From Chitinispirillum sp. (GTDB taxonomy: Bacteria > Fibrobacterota > Chitinivibrionia > Chitinivibrionales > Chitinispirillaceae), in NCBI GenBank assembly GCA_007115975.1, contig SKJJ01000068.1, forward strand, positions 1 to 43,727: a stretch of 43,727 nucleotides of DNA, given 5' to 3'. Both the position numbers and the translations under genes were made by a program. A model generated the notes under the pieces. That model saw nothing but the letters and a program-made list of their open reading frames with translations. It searched no databases and was not told the DNA's origin. Shown one piece after another: positions 8,697-17,797 of the stretch. The first letter of the stretch is position 1, and the number at the start of each line of letters is the position of its first letter.

Positions 8697-9899
8697 ATGA
8701 AAATAGAAGCAAGCGAATCAGACAACGACCCCAGAGACAAATCAGCTTTTACAAAAATTAATGTTAACGGAAAAGAGATATGCATCGTCGGAACCGCTCA
8801 CATCTCAAAAGAGAGTGTTGCGGATGTGGAAAAGGCCGTGCAGGATAAGGATCCGGACACAATATGTGTTGAACTCTGTGAGCCCAGGTACAAATCCATA
8901 ACCGACAAAGAGAGCTGGAAAAAAACCGACATTTTCAAGGTCGTTAAGGAGAAAAGAGCACTGTTTCTTCTCATACAGCTTATTATGAGCTCTTTTTATG
9001 ACAAACTCGGCAAGCAGCTCGATGTTCCCCCTGGTGCAGAGATGATTAAGGGGATAGAGCTGGCACAGGCCTCAGGAAAAAACCTTGTTCTCGCAGACCG
9101 CAATATCGAGGTAACCCTGAAGAGAGTCTGGGGCGGACTTTCATTCTGGGGTAAATGCAAGATGTTTATCCACCTTGCCGGTAGCCTGTTCTATACAGAA
9201 AAAATCGACAGTGAGGCCGTGGAGAGCATGAAAAACAGTGACCAACTCGATATGGCTCTTGAGGAATTATCCAAAAGCATACCCGGAATCAAACAACGGC
9301 TGATTGATGAAAGAGATATCTACCTTGCAGAAAAAATCCGTACTGCTGCGGGCCACAAAATCGTAGCAGTGGTTGGAGCTGGCCATGTACCAGGAATTCT
9401 CAGGCACATAAAAAACGAAAACTGCCTTGATGAGATCTCCTCTATCCCAAAGCCATCGCTGTGGCCAAAAATCGTAGGGTGGAGTTTCCCGGCACTCTTC
9501 ACCGCACTCATTATGTATGGTTTTTTCTCTAACGGCCTGGCAGAATCACTCGCCTCACTGCAGATATGGATCCTGGTCAACGGAATTTTTGCCGCCATCG
9601 GTGTTGCACTTGCCCTGGGACACCCCCTCACCATTCTGACCGCATTCGTCGCATCACCCCTAACCAGTCTTAACCCAATGATTGCTGCCGGGTGGGTGTG
9701 TGGTATTGTGCAGGCCTTTTTCAAAAAACCAACGGTTCAAGATGTCGAAAATCTCAAGAGTGCATTCAGCTCTGTAAAAGGTGTCTGGATGAACCCTGCA
9801 AGCAGGGTTTTAATTGTGGTAGTGATGGCTAATGTTGGCAGCAGTTTAGGAAGCTTTGTAGCAGGCGGTTGGATCGTCGGAAGGATATTTGGAGCATAA
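8697..9899 (+). CDS. TraB family protein
   Basis: A 400-residue TraB/PrgY-type protein. Family motifs are clear: VGTAHISKESV near residue 32, VCVELCEPRY-like ICVELCEPRY near 60, LADRNIEVTLKR near 145 and VVGAGHVPGI near 225. These conserved His, Glu and Arg residues resemble a metal-dependent hydrolase or protease-like centre, although the biochemical activity is not firmly established. Residues about 260-400 contain three or four hydrophobic helices, placing it in the inner membrane. In other organisms TraB relatives degrade or sequester peptide pheromones; whether that applies here is unknown. No strong ribosome site is visible before the ATG, so the start is less certain than the rest. Confidence 0.85.
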   Translation: MKIEASESDNDPRDKSAFTKINVNGKEICIVGTAHISKESVADVEKAVQDKDPDTICVELCEPRYKSITDKESWKKTDIFKVVKEKRALFLLIQLIMSSFYDKLGKQLDVPPGAEMIKGIELAQASGKNLVLADRNIEVTLKRVWGGLSFWGKCKMFIHLAGSLFYTEKIDSEAVESMKNSDQLDMALEELSKSIPGIKQRLIDERDIYLAEKIRTAAGHKIVAVVGAGHVPGILRHIKNENCLDEISSIPKPSLWPKIVGWSFPALFTALIMYGFFSNGLAESLASLQIWILVNGIFAAIGVALALGHPLTILTAFVASPLTSLNPMIAAGWVCGIVQAFFKKPTVQDVENLKSAFSSVKGVWMNPASRVLIVVVMANVGSSLGSFVAGGWIVGRIFGA

Positions 9900-9930
9900 A
9901 CAATAGTTCCCACTCGGGTACGGCAACGGG

Positions 9931-10021
9931 TTCGCTTCCGGGTTTCGTCTTTTTAATCCTGCCTTTTCCCATTCCGAGAAAAACAAAAAAACGAAACGCG
10001 GTCCCGAAACCCGGAAGCGAA
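9931..10021. repeat. 17-bp perfect inverted repeat with 57-base spacer
   Basis: The arm at 9931-9947 (TTCGCTTCCGGGTTTCG) is exactly complementary to 10005-10021. The spacer is purine/pyrimidine biased and has no gene. It lies between the convergent TraB and uracil-DNA glycosylase genes. The spacing is long for a simple terminator, so it may be a decayed mobile or palindromic element or a bidirectional structure. Confidence 0.6.
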
Positions 10022-10047
10022 AGAGAGAAAAGAGAAGAAAGGAAAGG

Positions 10048-10083
10048 CGATTCTGCTACCGATACTAACACCGAGACCGAGAG
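10048..10083 (-). repeat. degenerate period-6 repeat, diverged copy C
   Basis: On the minus strand this reads as hexamers in phase, starting TCGGTC TCGGTG TTAGTA TCGGTA GCAGAA TCGCC. This is the same TCGGNN periodicity as the two copies at 10899 and 14490. It is the most diverged of the three and lacks their conserved right flank. Confidence 0.4.
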
Positions 10084-10134
10084 AAAGATATCCTCATTTC
10101 TTTTTCGCCCACATATTTTTCTGAGAAGCGTCCT

Positions 10135-10809
10135 TTACAGCTGCCAGTCAATTTCAGAAACTCCCTGAGACCTGAGAATCTCATTAGTTTTGGAAAAATG
10201 GCGGCATCCGAAAAAACCACTGTTCGCTGAAAACGGCGAGGGGTGCGGAGCTTTGAGTGTGTGATGCTTTGAAGTGTCGATAAGCGGCTCCTTTGCCTGA
10301 GCATATTTACCCCACAATAAAAACACTACCCCCTCTCTTTTTTCTGACAAGGTCCGTATCACCTGATCGGTAAACCTTTCCCAGCCTCTCTTCTGATGCG
10401 ATCCGGCCTGATGTGCTCTGACCGTAAGTGTCGCGTTCAAGAGCAGTACTCCCTGTTGCGCCCATTTTTCCAGATTACCGTTTTGGGGTATCGGGATGCC
10501 AAGATCACTGTGTAACTCCTTGAAAATATTCACCAGTGATGGCGGTTTCCTTAACCCATCGTTCACAGAAAAACACAAGCCGTTAGCCTGCCCCTCACCA
10601 TGATAGGGATCCTGACCGATAATAACTGCCGTTACCTTTTCAAAGGGAGTGTGCTCAAATGCTGCAAATATCCTCGGCTCCGGAGGATAGACGGTGAACC
10701 TCTTTTTCTCTTCCAGAAGAAAAACTTCCAGTGATTTGAAATAGTTGCACGCGAACTCCGTGTGAAGGCACTCTTTCCAGCTGGATTCAATTTTTAGATA
10801 CGTGTCCAT
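10135..10809 (-). CDS. ung: uracil-DNA glycosylase, family 1
   Basis: A 224-residue family 1 uracil-DNA glycosylase, which removes uracil from DNA after cytosine deamination or dUMP misincorporation and so starts base excision repair. The water-activating loop GQDPYHG carries Asp67, and the DNA-intercalating loop HPSP carries His189. The uracil-binding segments (GLCFSV, LLLNATLTVR) are also in place. Length is normal for the family. It acts in the cytoplasm on single- and double-stranded DNA. It is a stand-alone housekeeping gene, convergent with the TraB gene. Confidence 0.97.
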   Translation of the reverse strand: MDTYLKIESSWKECLHTEFACNYFKSLEVFLLEEKKRFTVYPPEPRIFAAFEHTPFEKVTAVIIGQDPYHGEGQANGLCFSVNDGLRKPPSLVNIFKELHSDLGIPIPQNGNLEKWAQQGVLLLNATLTVRAHQAGSHQKRGWERFTDQVIRTLSEKREGVVFLLWGKYAQAKEPLIDTSKHHTLKAPHPSPFSANSGFFGCRHFSKTNEILRSQGVSEIDWQL

Positions 10810-10898
10810 TTTGTTTGGCCCAACAAATGCGGTTATCTATTGCGACTACGACCCCGCAGTCGAAATAAAAAAACAGACTGATTGCATTCCCTTTCCTA

Positions 10899-10957
10899 TC
10901 GGTGTCGCGATCAGCATTGTTCTCGCCGTCGCTTACCCTTCAATACACAACGTTCCA
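10899..10957 (+). repeat. degenerate period-6 repeat, copy A
   Basis: Six hexamers in phase (TCGGTG TCGCGA TCAGCA TTGTTC TCGCCG TCGCTT) are followed by a right flank (CTTCAATACAC, then CGTTCCA) shared with copy B at 14490. It lies in the gap between the ung and hybrid kinase genes, which otherwise holds nothing I recognise. Confidence 0.55.
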
Positions 10958-10998
10958 ACTGCTGTCCATAATCGCTGTAATTATCTGTACCATGCTCT

Positions 10999-13200
10999 TT
11001 AATTCCCATAATCACCATCGTTTAAAACACCCCGGACCTTGGTTGCCAGATCTTTTTGGGTGAACGGTTTCTGTATAAAATGCACTCCCTCATCCACCAC
11101 CCCGTGGTGAACAATTACATTACCGGTATAACCAGACATATAAAGACATCTCGTCTCAGGATGAACCGACACGATTTTCAACGAAAGATCCACCCCATTC
11201 ATTTGGGGCATAACCACATCGGTAATCAGCAGATGGATAGCATCCTTATAGTCCTGCGCCCATTGCAGTGCTTCACCAGGAGTTGTAAACCCTCTGACAT
11301 TGTACCCCTTTAACTGAAGTATCGTCTTTGTCATGTCAAGGAGTATCGATTCATCTTCAACCAGAAGAATGGTCTCAGTGCCCCTGCAAGTACCAGCAAA
11401 CTTACTCTCACCACTACCGGCAACAGCAGCACCGTCATATCCTGGAAAGTATACTTTAAAAGTAGTCCCCTGATTCAACTCACTGTATACATTGACAAAT
11501 CCATTGTTCTGCCTGACAATCCCATACACTGTTGCAAGCCCCAGTCCGGTACCCTCACCAACCGGTTTAGTCGTGAAAAACGGTTCAAACAGTTGAGGCA
11601 TACTTTCACTATCTATACCACACCCGTCATCACTGACCGCAAGCATCACATAATTACCGGGGACAAATTCTGCATGTTGCTTACAGTAGTTTTCATCAAA
11701 ATAGGCCGATTGGGTTTCGATGGTTATTTTTCCTGTATCGTCTATGGCATCACGGGCATTAAGACAAAGATTAATCAGTATCTGATCGAGTTGAGAAGTG
11801 TCCATAACAACATCACCGATACCTTCGTGGGGGTACCATCCCAGAAAAATATTCTCTCCTATCAACCGGCGCAACATGTCAAGCATACCCTCTACAATTT
11901 CATTAAGTTTGACCACCTTTGGCGCAATGGTCTGTTTGCGTGCAAACCCCAGCAGTTGTCTGGTAAGATTAGCGGAGCGTTCTGCAGCCTTGAGTATCTG
12001 GTTTAAGCTGCTCTCGATCTCACTGCCGGGCCCGACCTGACCCAAACCAATTTCAGAATAGCCGATAATCGCACCAAGCATATTGTTGAAATCGTGGGCA
12101 ATTCCACCGGCAAGCCGTCCTACAGACTCCATCTTTTGAACCTGCATAAACTGTTGCTGCATCTTCTCCTTCTCCTCTGCAGCCTTTGCAATCAGCTCCT
12201 GTTTTTGCCTGGCGATTTCACTTTCTCGCAAAGCTTCCTCAGCTCTGCGCCTGTCTGTTACGGTCCTTGAAAACAGTATTGTAATTACCACACCCAATGC
12301 AATAAAACCAAACGAAAGTGATGCAAATGTCCACCGCATGGCATAGATTCCTGCAAAAACGTACTCTTTTATCGACCCCACCGCTATAGACCAATCGGTT
12401 CCGGGTATCGGAGCATATCCAAAGTACCGGTCAGACCCCCTGAACCAGTATTCGCTAAAACCAGCCTCACCCTTGACCATTCTTTGCATCATTACTGCAA
12501 GATTGTGAAACTCGGGGTCAACTTTTGCCTCTTCTATAAAGTTCCGTTTATCCATCACCAAATCAAGCTCTGTTCCGTGAGCAATAAGGTGTCCCTTGGA
12601 ATTAATGATGTATGAATACCCGTCTACCCCAAAGCCAATACCAGACGCTATCTTCGAAAGTGTTAATCCATCAATCCACCCGACCAATACGGCTATCACC
12701 GAATCTTTTTCGTCTCTTACCGGTGCAGCAAACTGGATAACCGGGCGCTTTTGAGCCACTGGTATAATTACATCAGAATTAACCGTGAACCCCTCAAACG
12801 CCTCCTTTACAATGGATTGTTCAACAGGCAACCAGTACTGATTTCGAACAAGAAAGACACCTTCACTGCCGGAAATTATCCCCATATCAATAAATTCTGA
12901 CCGTTCCATCTTTTCAAGCAATGCACCTTGTTGTAACTCCCAGTTCATTCCTCTGATAACATAGCGATCTGCTGCCATTTCAACATGATTGCGATACGAT
13001 TGGATGACACTGCCAATGTATCTGCCCGATTTATCAGAAAGGGACACCAGCGTCTCTTCTATTGAATTTTGAAGTATCCGCGATGCCGCATGGTAGGACA
13101 CCAGCGCAAGCCCCCCGCACACCAGCAGAAGCAGAAGCGATACTGTCCCCGTTAACTTTAATACCAGCATACTATCCGTAAATATTCGTTTTTGGTTCAT
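10999..13200 (-). CDS. membrane hybrid histidine kinase with Cache sensor and receiver
   Basis: A 733-residue hybrid kinase. A first membrane helix (about 11-37) and a second (about 287-310) flank an extracytoplasmic double-Cache-like sensor domain (about 40-285, with the typical DGYSYIIN and WSIAVGS strands). A coiled coil (about 315-355) follows, then HisKA with the acceptor His369 (GRLAGGIAHDFNN). The HATPase domain has NLCLNARDAI, DDGCGID and GTGLGLATVYG, and a C-terminal receiver (about 610-730) has LLVEDE and ITDVVMPQMNG. Cache domains usually bind small extracellular molecules such as amino or organic acids; the ligand here is not predictable. No output regulator is adjacent, so it must talk to a remote partner. 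Confidence 0.93.
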   Translation of the reverse strand: MNQKRIFTDSMLVLKLTGTVSLLLLLVCGGLALVSYHAASRILQNSIEETLVSLSDKSGRYIGSVIQSYRNHVEMAADRYVIRGMNWELQQGALLEKMERSEFIDMGIISGSEGVFLVRNQYWLPVEQSIVKEAFEGFTVNSDVIIPVAQKRPVIQFAAPVRDEKDSVIAVLVGWIDGLTLSKIASGIGFGVDGYSYIINSKGHLIAHGTELDLVMDKRNFIEEAKVDPEFHNLAVMMQRMVKGEAGFSEYWFRGSDRYFGYAPIPGTDWSIAVGSIKEYVFAGIYAMRWTFASLSFGFIALGVVITILFSRTVTDRRRAEEALRESEIARQKQELIAKAAEEKEKMQQQFMQVQKMESVGRLAGGIAHDFNNMLGAIIGYSEIGLGQVGPGSEIESSLNQILKAAERSANLTRQLLGFARKQTIAPKVVKLNEIVEGMLDMLRRLIGENIFLGWYPHEGIGDVVMDTSQLDQILINLCLNARDAIDDTGKITIETQSAYFDENYCKQHAEFVPGNYVMLAVSDDGCGIDSESMPQLFEPFFTTKPVGEGTGLGLATVYGIVRQNNGFVNVYSELNQGTTFKVYFPGYDGAAVAGSGESKFAGTCRGTETILLVEDESILLDMTKTILQLKGYNVRGFTTPGEALQWAQDYKDAIHLLITDVVMPQMNGVDLSLKIVSVHPETRCLYMSGYTGNVIVHHGVVDEGVHFIQKPFTQKDLATKVRGVLNDGDYGN

Positions 13201-13511
13201 ACAACCACCTTACAATTATAAACACCCTAAATCTGTTGAAACAGGGAATGCAGCATCAAATTTGTTGACTTTTAAACATCCACAACACAACACTGCCTAT
13301 ATCCATTTTAGATTAACAAAAAAAAAAATCAACACTTTTTTCTATTTTCATCGCAGCACAATTGAAAGACCGATCCTTTGCCTGTATCTCAACAAAACGC
13401 CAAAACAGAAGCCTGTAATCTTCTATCTGTGTGAACAATGCCTAAAAGCTGTTCTAATTATATATTTTGAAGTATAATCTATTCACAACTATTGTGCAAA
13501 AAGGCCTTCTT
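13201..13511. other. intergenic stretch without a recognised gene
   Basis: This AT-rich spacer lies between two divergent genes and should hold both promoters. It contains A-rich runs but no convincing coding frame, structured RNA or strong repeat. Confidence 0.5.
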
Positions 13512-14075
13512 ATGAGATCTGAAAAAGAGAAAATGCTCGCAGGTGAATTGTACGATCCCCGCGACCGACAACTTGCAGAAGAACGGTCCAAGGCTCGCCA
13601 GCTCTTAAAGAAACTCAACGATACGGGAGAAGATCAGACAAAAGAGAGAGAAAGGATTCTCAGAGAACTGCTACCCGATTCTGGAGAAGAGCTGTGGCTT
13701 CAACCCCCTTTTTACTGTGATTACGGAACCAACATAAGAATCGGTGACTGCGTGTTCTTTAATTTCAACTGCACACTGCTTGACATTGCACCGATCACAA
13801 TCGGAAACAGAACACTTTTTGGTCCCAATGTTCAGATCTACTCAGCATCACACCCGCTGAGCCACAAAATCAGAGCCTCAGGGCTGGAGTGCGGAAAGCC
13901 GGTGCGTATAGGGGAGGATGTATGGGTAGGGGGCAATGTCGTCATCTGCCCGGGAATCACAATCGGGGACCGGTCTGTTATCGGGGCTGGAAGTGTGGTG
14001 ACAAAGAATATACCCTGCGATGTTGTAGCCGTGGGGAATCCATGCAGAGTGATCCGACAATTGCAGGATGGGTAA
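13512..14075 (+). CDS. maltose/NodL-type sugar O-acetyltransferase
   Basis: A 187-residue left-handed beta-helix acetyltransferase of the Maa/LacA/NodL group, which moves an acetyl group from acetyl-CoA to a sugar hydroxyl. The N-terminal helix begins MRSEKEKMLAGELYDPRD, the typical opening of this family, so I start here and not at the upstream ATG at 13467. Hexapeptide repeats run from about residue 75 to 180 (IGDCVFFNFN, IGNRTLFGPN, IGEDVWVGGN, IGDRSVIGAGS). The catalytic His lies in SASHPL near residue 115. The acceptor sugar cannot be told from sequence. The gene is followed by a small lipoprotein gene. Confidence 0.9.
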   Translation: MRSEKEKMLAGELYDPRDRQLAEERSKARQLLKKLNDTGEDQTKERERILRELLPDSGEELWLQPPFYCDYGTNIRIGDCVFFNFNCTLLDIAPITIGNRTLFGPNVQIYSASHPLSHKIRASGLECGKPVRIGEDVWVGGNVVICPGITIGDRSVIGAGSVVTKNIPCDVVAVGNPCRVIRQLQDG

Positions 14076-14130
14076 ATTGTTTATATTTTTTACAAACAAA
14101 TTTTCTTTCAAACATAATTAGGAGTATCCG

Positions 14131-14415
14131 ATGAAAAAGCTCTGTCTTTTTGCTGCTTTTAGTATGATTACACTCTTTTCTGCCTGCGAATCTTCCGAGA
14201 TGATGAGAGGCGTTATAACCCATGTCGGCCTCAGCGGCGGCTTTTACGGTATTATTACCCCCGAAGGCGAGCAATATGTCCCTACAAACCTGCCCGAAGA
14301 GTTCATGGAGGATGGCATTGAAGTGGAGTTCAGGGGAAAGGTTCAGGAAGAGATGGTTGGAATACAGATGTGGGGGAAGTATATCGAACTTGAGGAGATA
14401 AAGAGGGCACAGTAG
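14131..14415 (+). CDS. small predicted lipoprotein
   Basis: A 94-residue protein with a lipoprotein signal: basic start MKKL, a hydrophobic core to about residue 17, and a lipobox LFSAC with the lipidated Cys at about residue 19. An AGGAG site precedes the ATG. The mature part, about 75 residues, is strand-rich with GGFYGIITPEGEQYVP and EVEFRGKV, which suggests a small beta-barrel of OB type; that is inference. It is acidic and lacks catalytic motifs. Similar small lipoproteins are widespread and uncharacterised. It follows the acetyltransferase by 55 bases and may be co-transcribed with it. Confidence 0.75.
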   Translation: MKKLCLFAAFSMITLFSACESSEMMRGVITHVGLSGGFYGIITPEGEQYVPTNLPEEFMEDGIEVEFRGKVQEEMVGIQMWGKYIELEEIKRAQ

Positions 14416-14489
14416 CTAAAAATGCTTACGCACTACCCTCCAAAACTTTAGTAAAAACACCTCAGCATCAATTAATTTCTTATCTGGCA

Positions 14490-14547
14490 TCGGCGTCGCG
14501 GTCGGCCTCGGCCTCGCCGTCGATTGCTCTTCAAGACACCGTTTCCA
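14490..14547 (+). repeat. degenerate period-6 repeat, copy B
   Basis: The hexamers TCGGCG TCGCGG TCGGCC TCGGCC TCGCCG TCGATT are followed by CTTCAAGACACC and GTTTCCA. The alignment with copy A (10899-10957) runs over the whole length, including the non-repetitive right flank, so the two are members of one dispersed family. It sits in the gap before asnA. Confidence 0.55.
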
Positions 14548-14632
14548 AAATCTATCAACAGTTACCAGAATGGCCCATTACTATTAAAACACTACACTTC
14601 CCTATTATTTCACCATTTTTCGGAAACTAAAC

Positions 14633-15670
14633 ATGAAAAATCTCTATCTGCCCAAAAACTACACCCCCCTTCTTGATCTCAAGCAAACAGAACATGCTAT
14701 CACCGTCATAAAAGACTCCTTTCAAAACTTTCTCTCCGCTGAGCTCTATCTCAGAAGAGTCACCGCTCCCCTGTTTGTACTCAAGGGAACCGGCATTAAC
14801 GATGACCTTAACGGTATCGAACGCCCCGTCACCTTCGCTATTAAAGCAATGGATGACCGGGAAGCAGAAATCGTACACAGTCTTGCAAAGTGGAAGCGAA
14901 TGGCACTTGTTGATTACGAAATTGAACCCGGCTTTGGTATATACACCGATATGAACGCACTCCGTCCGGATGAGGATCTTGACAATATCCATTCGGTCTA
15001 TGTGGATCAGTGGGACTGGGAGAAAAACATACGGCCAGAAGACAGAAGTCTTGACTTCTTAAAATCGACGGTAAAAAAAATCTATGAAGTAATCAAACAG
15101 ACAGAATTTGTGGTGTATGAGAAATATCCCCGGATCACCCCATCACTACCAGACAACATCACCTTTATTCACGCAGAAGAGCTCTGTGAATGGTTGCCAA
15201 AACTCAGCCCCAAAGAGCGGGAGAACCGGATAACCCAACAATACGGTGCGGTATTTGTAATCGGCATTGGTGGTGTAATGCCCTGCGGAGAACGACATGA
15301 TGGCCGCGCCCCCGACTATGATGACTGGAGCACATCCACCATCAAAAATTTCAAGGGACTCAACGGGGATATCCTTCTGTGGAACCCCGTTCTGGAGAGT
15401 TCGTTTGAGATATCTTCAATGGGCATACGGGTAGATGCACAGTCACTAATCAACCAACTGCAAGAACACGGGAAGACCGACAGAAAGGAACTGCTGTTTC
15501 ACAAAAGATTACTTGACGGTGAGCTGTGTGAATCAATGGGAGGTGGCATCGGCCAATCCAGATTGTGCATGTTTTTTCTGAGAAAAGCACATATTGGTGA
15601 GATTCAGGCAAGTGTGTGGCCAGAAGAGATGAGAAGGATTTGCGCAGAAAACAGGATTGTACTGCTGTAG
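14633..15670 (+). CDS. asnA: aspartate-ammonia ligase (asparagine synthetase A)
   Basis: A 345-residue AsnA, which makes asparagine from aspartate, ammonia and ATP through an aspartyl-AMP intermediate. It has the class II aminoacyl-tRNA-synthetase-like fold. Recognisable segments are LYLRRVTAPLFV near residue 38, SVYVDQWDWEK near 122, DYDDWS near 225 and the C-terminal GGGIGQSRLCMFFL with HIGEIQASVWP, the family signature around the ATP site. Length is close to the roughly 330-residue Escherichia coli enzyme. It is a stand-alone gene; no AsnC regulator is adjacent. Confidence 0.97.
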   Translation: MKNLYLPKNYTPLLDLKQTEHAITVIKDSFQNFLSAELYLRRVTAPLFVLKGTGINDDLNGIERPVTFAIKAMDDREAEIVHSLAKWKRMALVDYEIEPGFGIYTDMNALRPDEDLDNIHSVYVDQWDWEKNIRPEDRSLDFLKSTVKKIYEVIKQTEFVVYEKYPRITPSLPDNITFIHAEELCEWLPKLSPKERENRITQQYGAVFVIGIGGVMPCGERHDGRAPDYDDWSTSTIKNFKGLNGDILLWNPVLESSFEISSMGIRVDAQSLINQLQEHGKTDRKELLFHKRLLDGELCESMGGGIGQSRLCMFFLRKAHIGEIQASVWPEEMRRICAENRIVLL

Positions 15671-15780
15671 ACAAACAGGATCCCTCCTCTGCGTTTTATT
15701 CCCTGCTGTTCGCACCTGCCGCCTCTCAAAAAATGCTAAGAATGAGAGGTTATTGCCGAAAGCTTGGAACTCATACTGAA

Positions 15781-16959
15781 TCAAACAGTAACTCTGTTTC
15801 TTCCCGCCTTCTTTGATTTATAAAGTGCATCGTCTGCAAGTTTCATTACTTTCACAGGATTGTTACCATCACGGGAATCCGCTGCGCCAAGACTCAGCGT
15901 TATCTTCAGTGATTTTGTTTTCCCCGGTTTTTTCGTACCCTGACCCTCTTTTTTCTTTTTTCTGTTCCTGATTACAAAAGGGGTGACCTCAATTTTCTCT
16001 CTTAAATTCTCAAGGTGCTGCTCCGTGTACTCCTTGTACTTGCCGCTAAAAACAATCACAAACTCCTCTCCCCCAAACCGAAACGGTTTCCCCCCGCCCC
16101 CGACCGTTGACAACACCTTGGCAACAAGTTTCAACACTTCATCACCGGTGTCGTGACCATGGGTGTCATTGAATTTCTTGAAATGATCAATATCAGCCAT
16201 TGCAATGGAGTACTTTGAACGAAGCATTGCCGTATACTCGTTATATGCTCTTCTTCCAGGAAGACCAGTCAGTTCATCGATGTATGAAATCTGATGTATC
16301 GAGAGGAGCACACCGGCAAAAGTCAATAAAAATGCAGCGGTCATGGTCAGCCCTGAAAACGGTATGCCAAGTGCAGAGATTACCAACAACCCCCCAGTAA
16401 CACCCAAAACAGCCGAAAGGTCATTGCTCTTATCCACAAGCATATTTTTCGTTGCTGCGATCAATAACAGGACAATTGGAAATACATGGTAACCACTATT
16501 CAGCATGAGACGAATTACCCCCATCAGCAGATTAGGAGAGTCGAAATAGAAATCACGCCTCACATGTGTAAGTTGATATAAAACAAAGAGTTGCAACAAA
16601 ACAATCACCGTCTTTTTAAGGCCGTGGACAGAGAATACCCCCCTCTCCCTTGTGACTACAACATAGAACAGATTGATTGCGATAAATGCAGCAAACTCTT
16701 TTGAGGGAATGGCAACAACATATGGAATACTGTTCCTGAGAAACCAAAACAACATCAGGAGTATGATAAAGGAAATTCTGCTTCGGTTGAATTTCAGGCA
16801 AACAGCAAAGGCGAGCACAGCAGATGCCAACGCTATATGTGGGGAGATTGTTACGGCATCTCCCAGTAATCCTGAATCACTGCACAAATAGACAACAGAA
16901 ACAGACACAATAAATACTACTGCAGGGAAAACGGTGTTTTTCATGAATGCAATATACAA
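15781..16959 (-). CDS. membrane diguanylate cyclase (GGDEF) with degenerate I-site
   Basis: A 392-residue protein with about seven or eight hydrophobic helices (residues 8-230) followed by a GGDEF domain (about 235-392). It would make cyclic di-GMP from two GTP. The active-site loop reads GGEEF, a functional variant, and the metal/substrate motif MADIDHFKKFNDTHGHDTGD is intact. The product-inhibition I-site (RxxD, nine positions before GGEEF) is replaced by four glycines. A basic insertion rich in Lys (RNRKKKKEGQGTKKPGKTK) sits late in the domain, longer than usual. The membrane part has no named sensor domain. The gene stands alone. Confidence 0.9.
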   Translation of the reverse strand: MYIAFMKNTVFPAVVFIVSVSVVYLCSDSGLLGDAVTISPHIALASAVLAFAVCLKFNRSRISFIILLMLFWFLRNSIPYVVAIPSKEFAAFIAINLFYVVVTRERGVFSVHGLKKTVIVLLQLFVLYQLTHVRRDFYFDSPNLLMGVIRLMLNSGYHVFPIVLLLIAATKNMLVDKSNDLSAVLGVTGGLLVISALGIPFSGLTMTAAFLLTFAGVLLSIHQISYIDELTGLPGRRAYNEYTAMLRSKYSIAMADIDHFKKFNDTHGHDTGDEVLKLVAKVLSTVGGGGKPFRFGGEEFVIVFSGKYKEYTEQHLENLREKIEVTPFVIRNRKKKKEGQGTKKPGKTKSLKITLSLGAADSRDGNNPVKVMKLADDALYKSKKAGRNRVTV

Positions 16960-17797
16960 TGAAGCAGGTAAAAACTGCTATTGATATTGTTGCCTCCTGC
17001 AGGCGAAACTAGCACTAATTGCAACTAACCCGTTCTTTAGCTGCTGCAAAGTATGGCAACCATCCCACATATCACCTCAACACCTATCCGGATTCACAAT
17101 TTTCTGTTTCCACTACATCAGCAAGATCCTCACTGTTGATGTTCTGAGCTACCTCCTTTGCCCTCCCTGTCTGGCTTTTACTCCAGACCTGATCCTGAAT
17201 CTTGCCAGCTATAACCATGGTACCCATCGCATCCTGAACACCGGCTATTTGGGGATGATCAAAGCAGCCGTTCAATGCCGCATCAACATCACTGGTTCTG
17301 CTGCTTAACTTATTTATCCTTACAAACTCGATATTCCTCACACCCCCATAATTGCTGACTATTCCCTTTAACTCTATGACTGCAGGGTTACATCTCGCAA
17401 AAAAATCCAACTCCAATGCGCAGGTCGTTTTGCGCACCGAATTCAATAATTCTCCTTGTCTTTTCCACTGTATCGGCCAGGGGTTTATCCTATGTGGCGC
17501 ACCGCAACCGATTTCCCACCAGAGGCAAATGCGTGTGGCGACAGTCGTTTCAAGGACCACTACAGCTCCCGGCCTTTAGGGACACCTGCAAACAGGTACC
17601 CCGTAAACAAGCAACTTTCAGAGATTCTACAAATCAGGACCATTACACTATTCCATATCAAAAGTGCCACAAGCAAACAGAGAACAATACGACCATACAG
17701 CCACCAAAACAATTCATTTATATTTCCATATATGGTAGATTTTATGGTATCTTCACCAAAAACGACGATTATCAACATTTAGACTTGGAGTACAGTG
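16960..17797. other. long intergenic region between GGDEF and PL14 genes
   Basis: Apart from the doubtful minus-strand frame at 17084-17560 there is no convincing gene. The last 150 bases before the lyase are AT-rich and likely hold its promoter, although I cannot fix the boxes. Confidence 0.4.
17084..17560 (-). pseudogene. doubtful frame with BON-like segments, probably decayed
   Basis: A 158-codon open frame. Residues from about 60 onward look protein-like: AVIELKGIVSNYGG, then SDVDAALNGCFDHPQIAGV and MVIAGKIQDQVW. This resembles two successive BON-type repeats (charged helix, G-V-strand, leucine/glycine turn). The first 50 residues do not look like protein. In the neighbouring frame the same DNA reads DKPLADTVEKTRRIIEFGAQ, which looks better, and the switch occurs at a run of seven T. 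I therefore suspect a frameshifted or degraded gene. BON proteins bind phospholipid or stabilise the envelope; the assignment here is weak. Confidence 0.3.
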
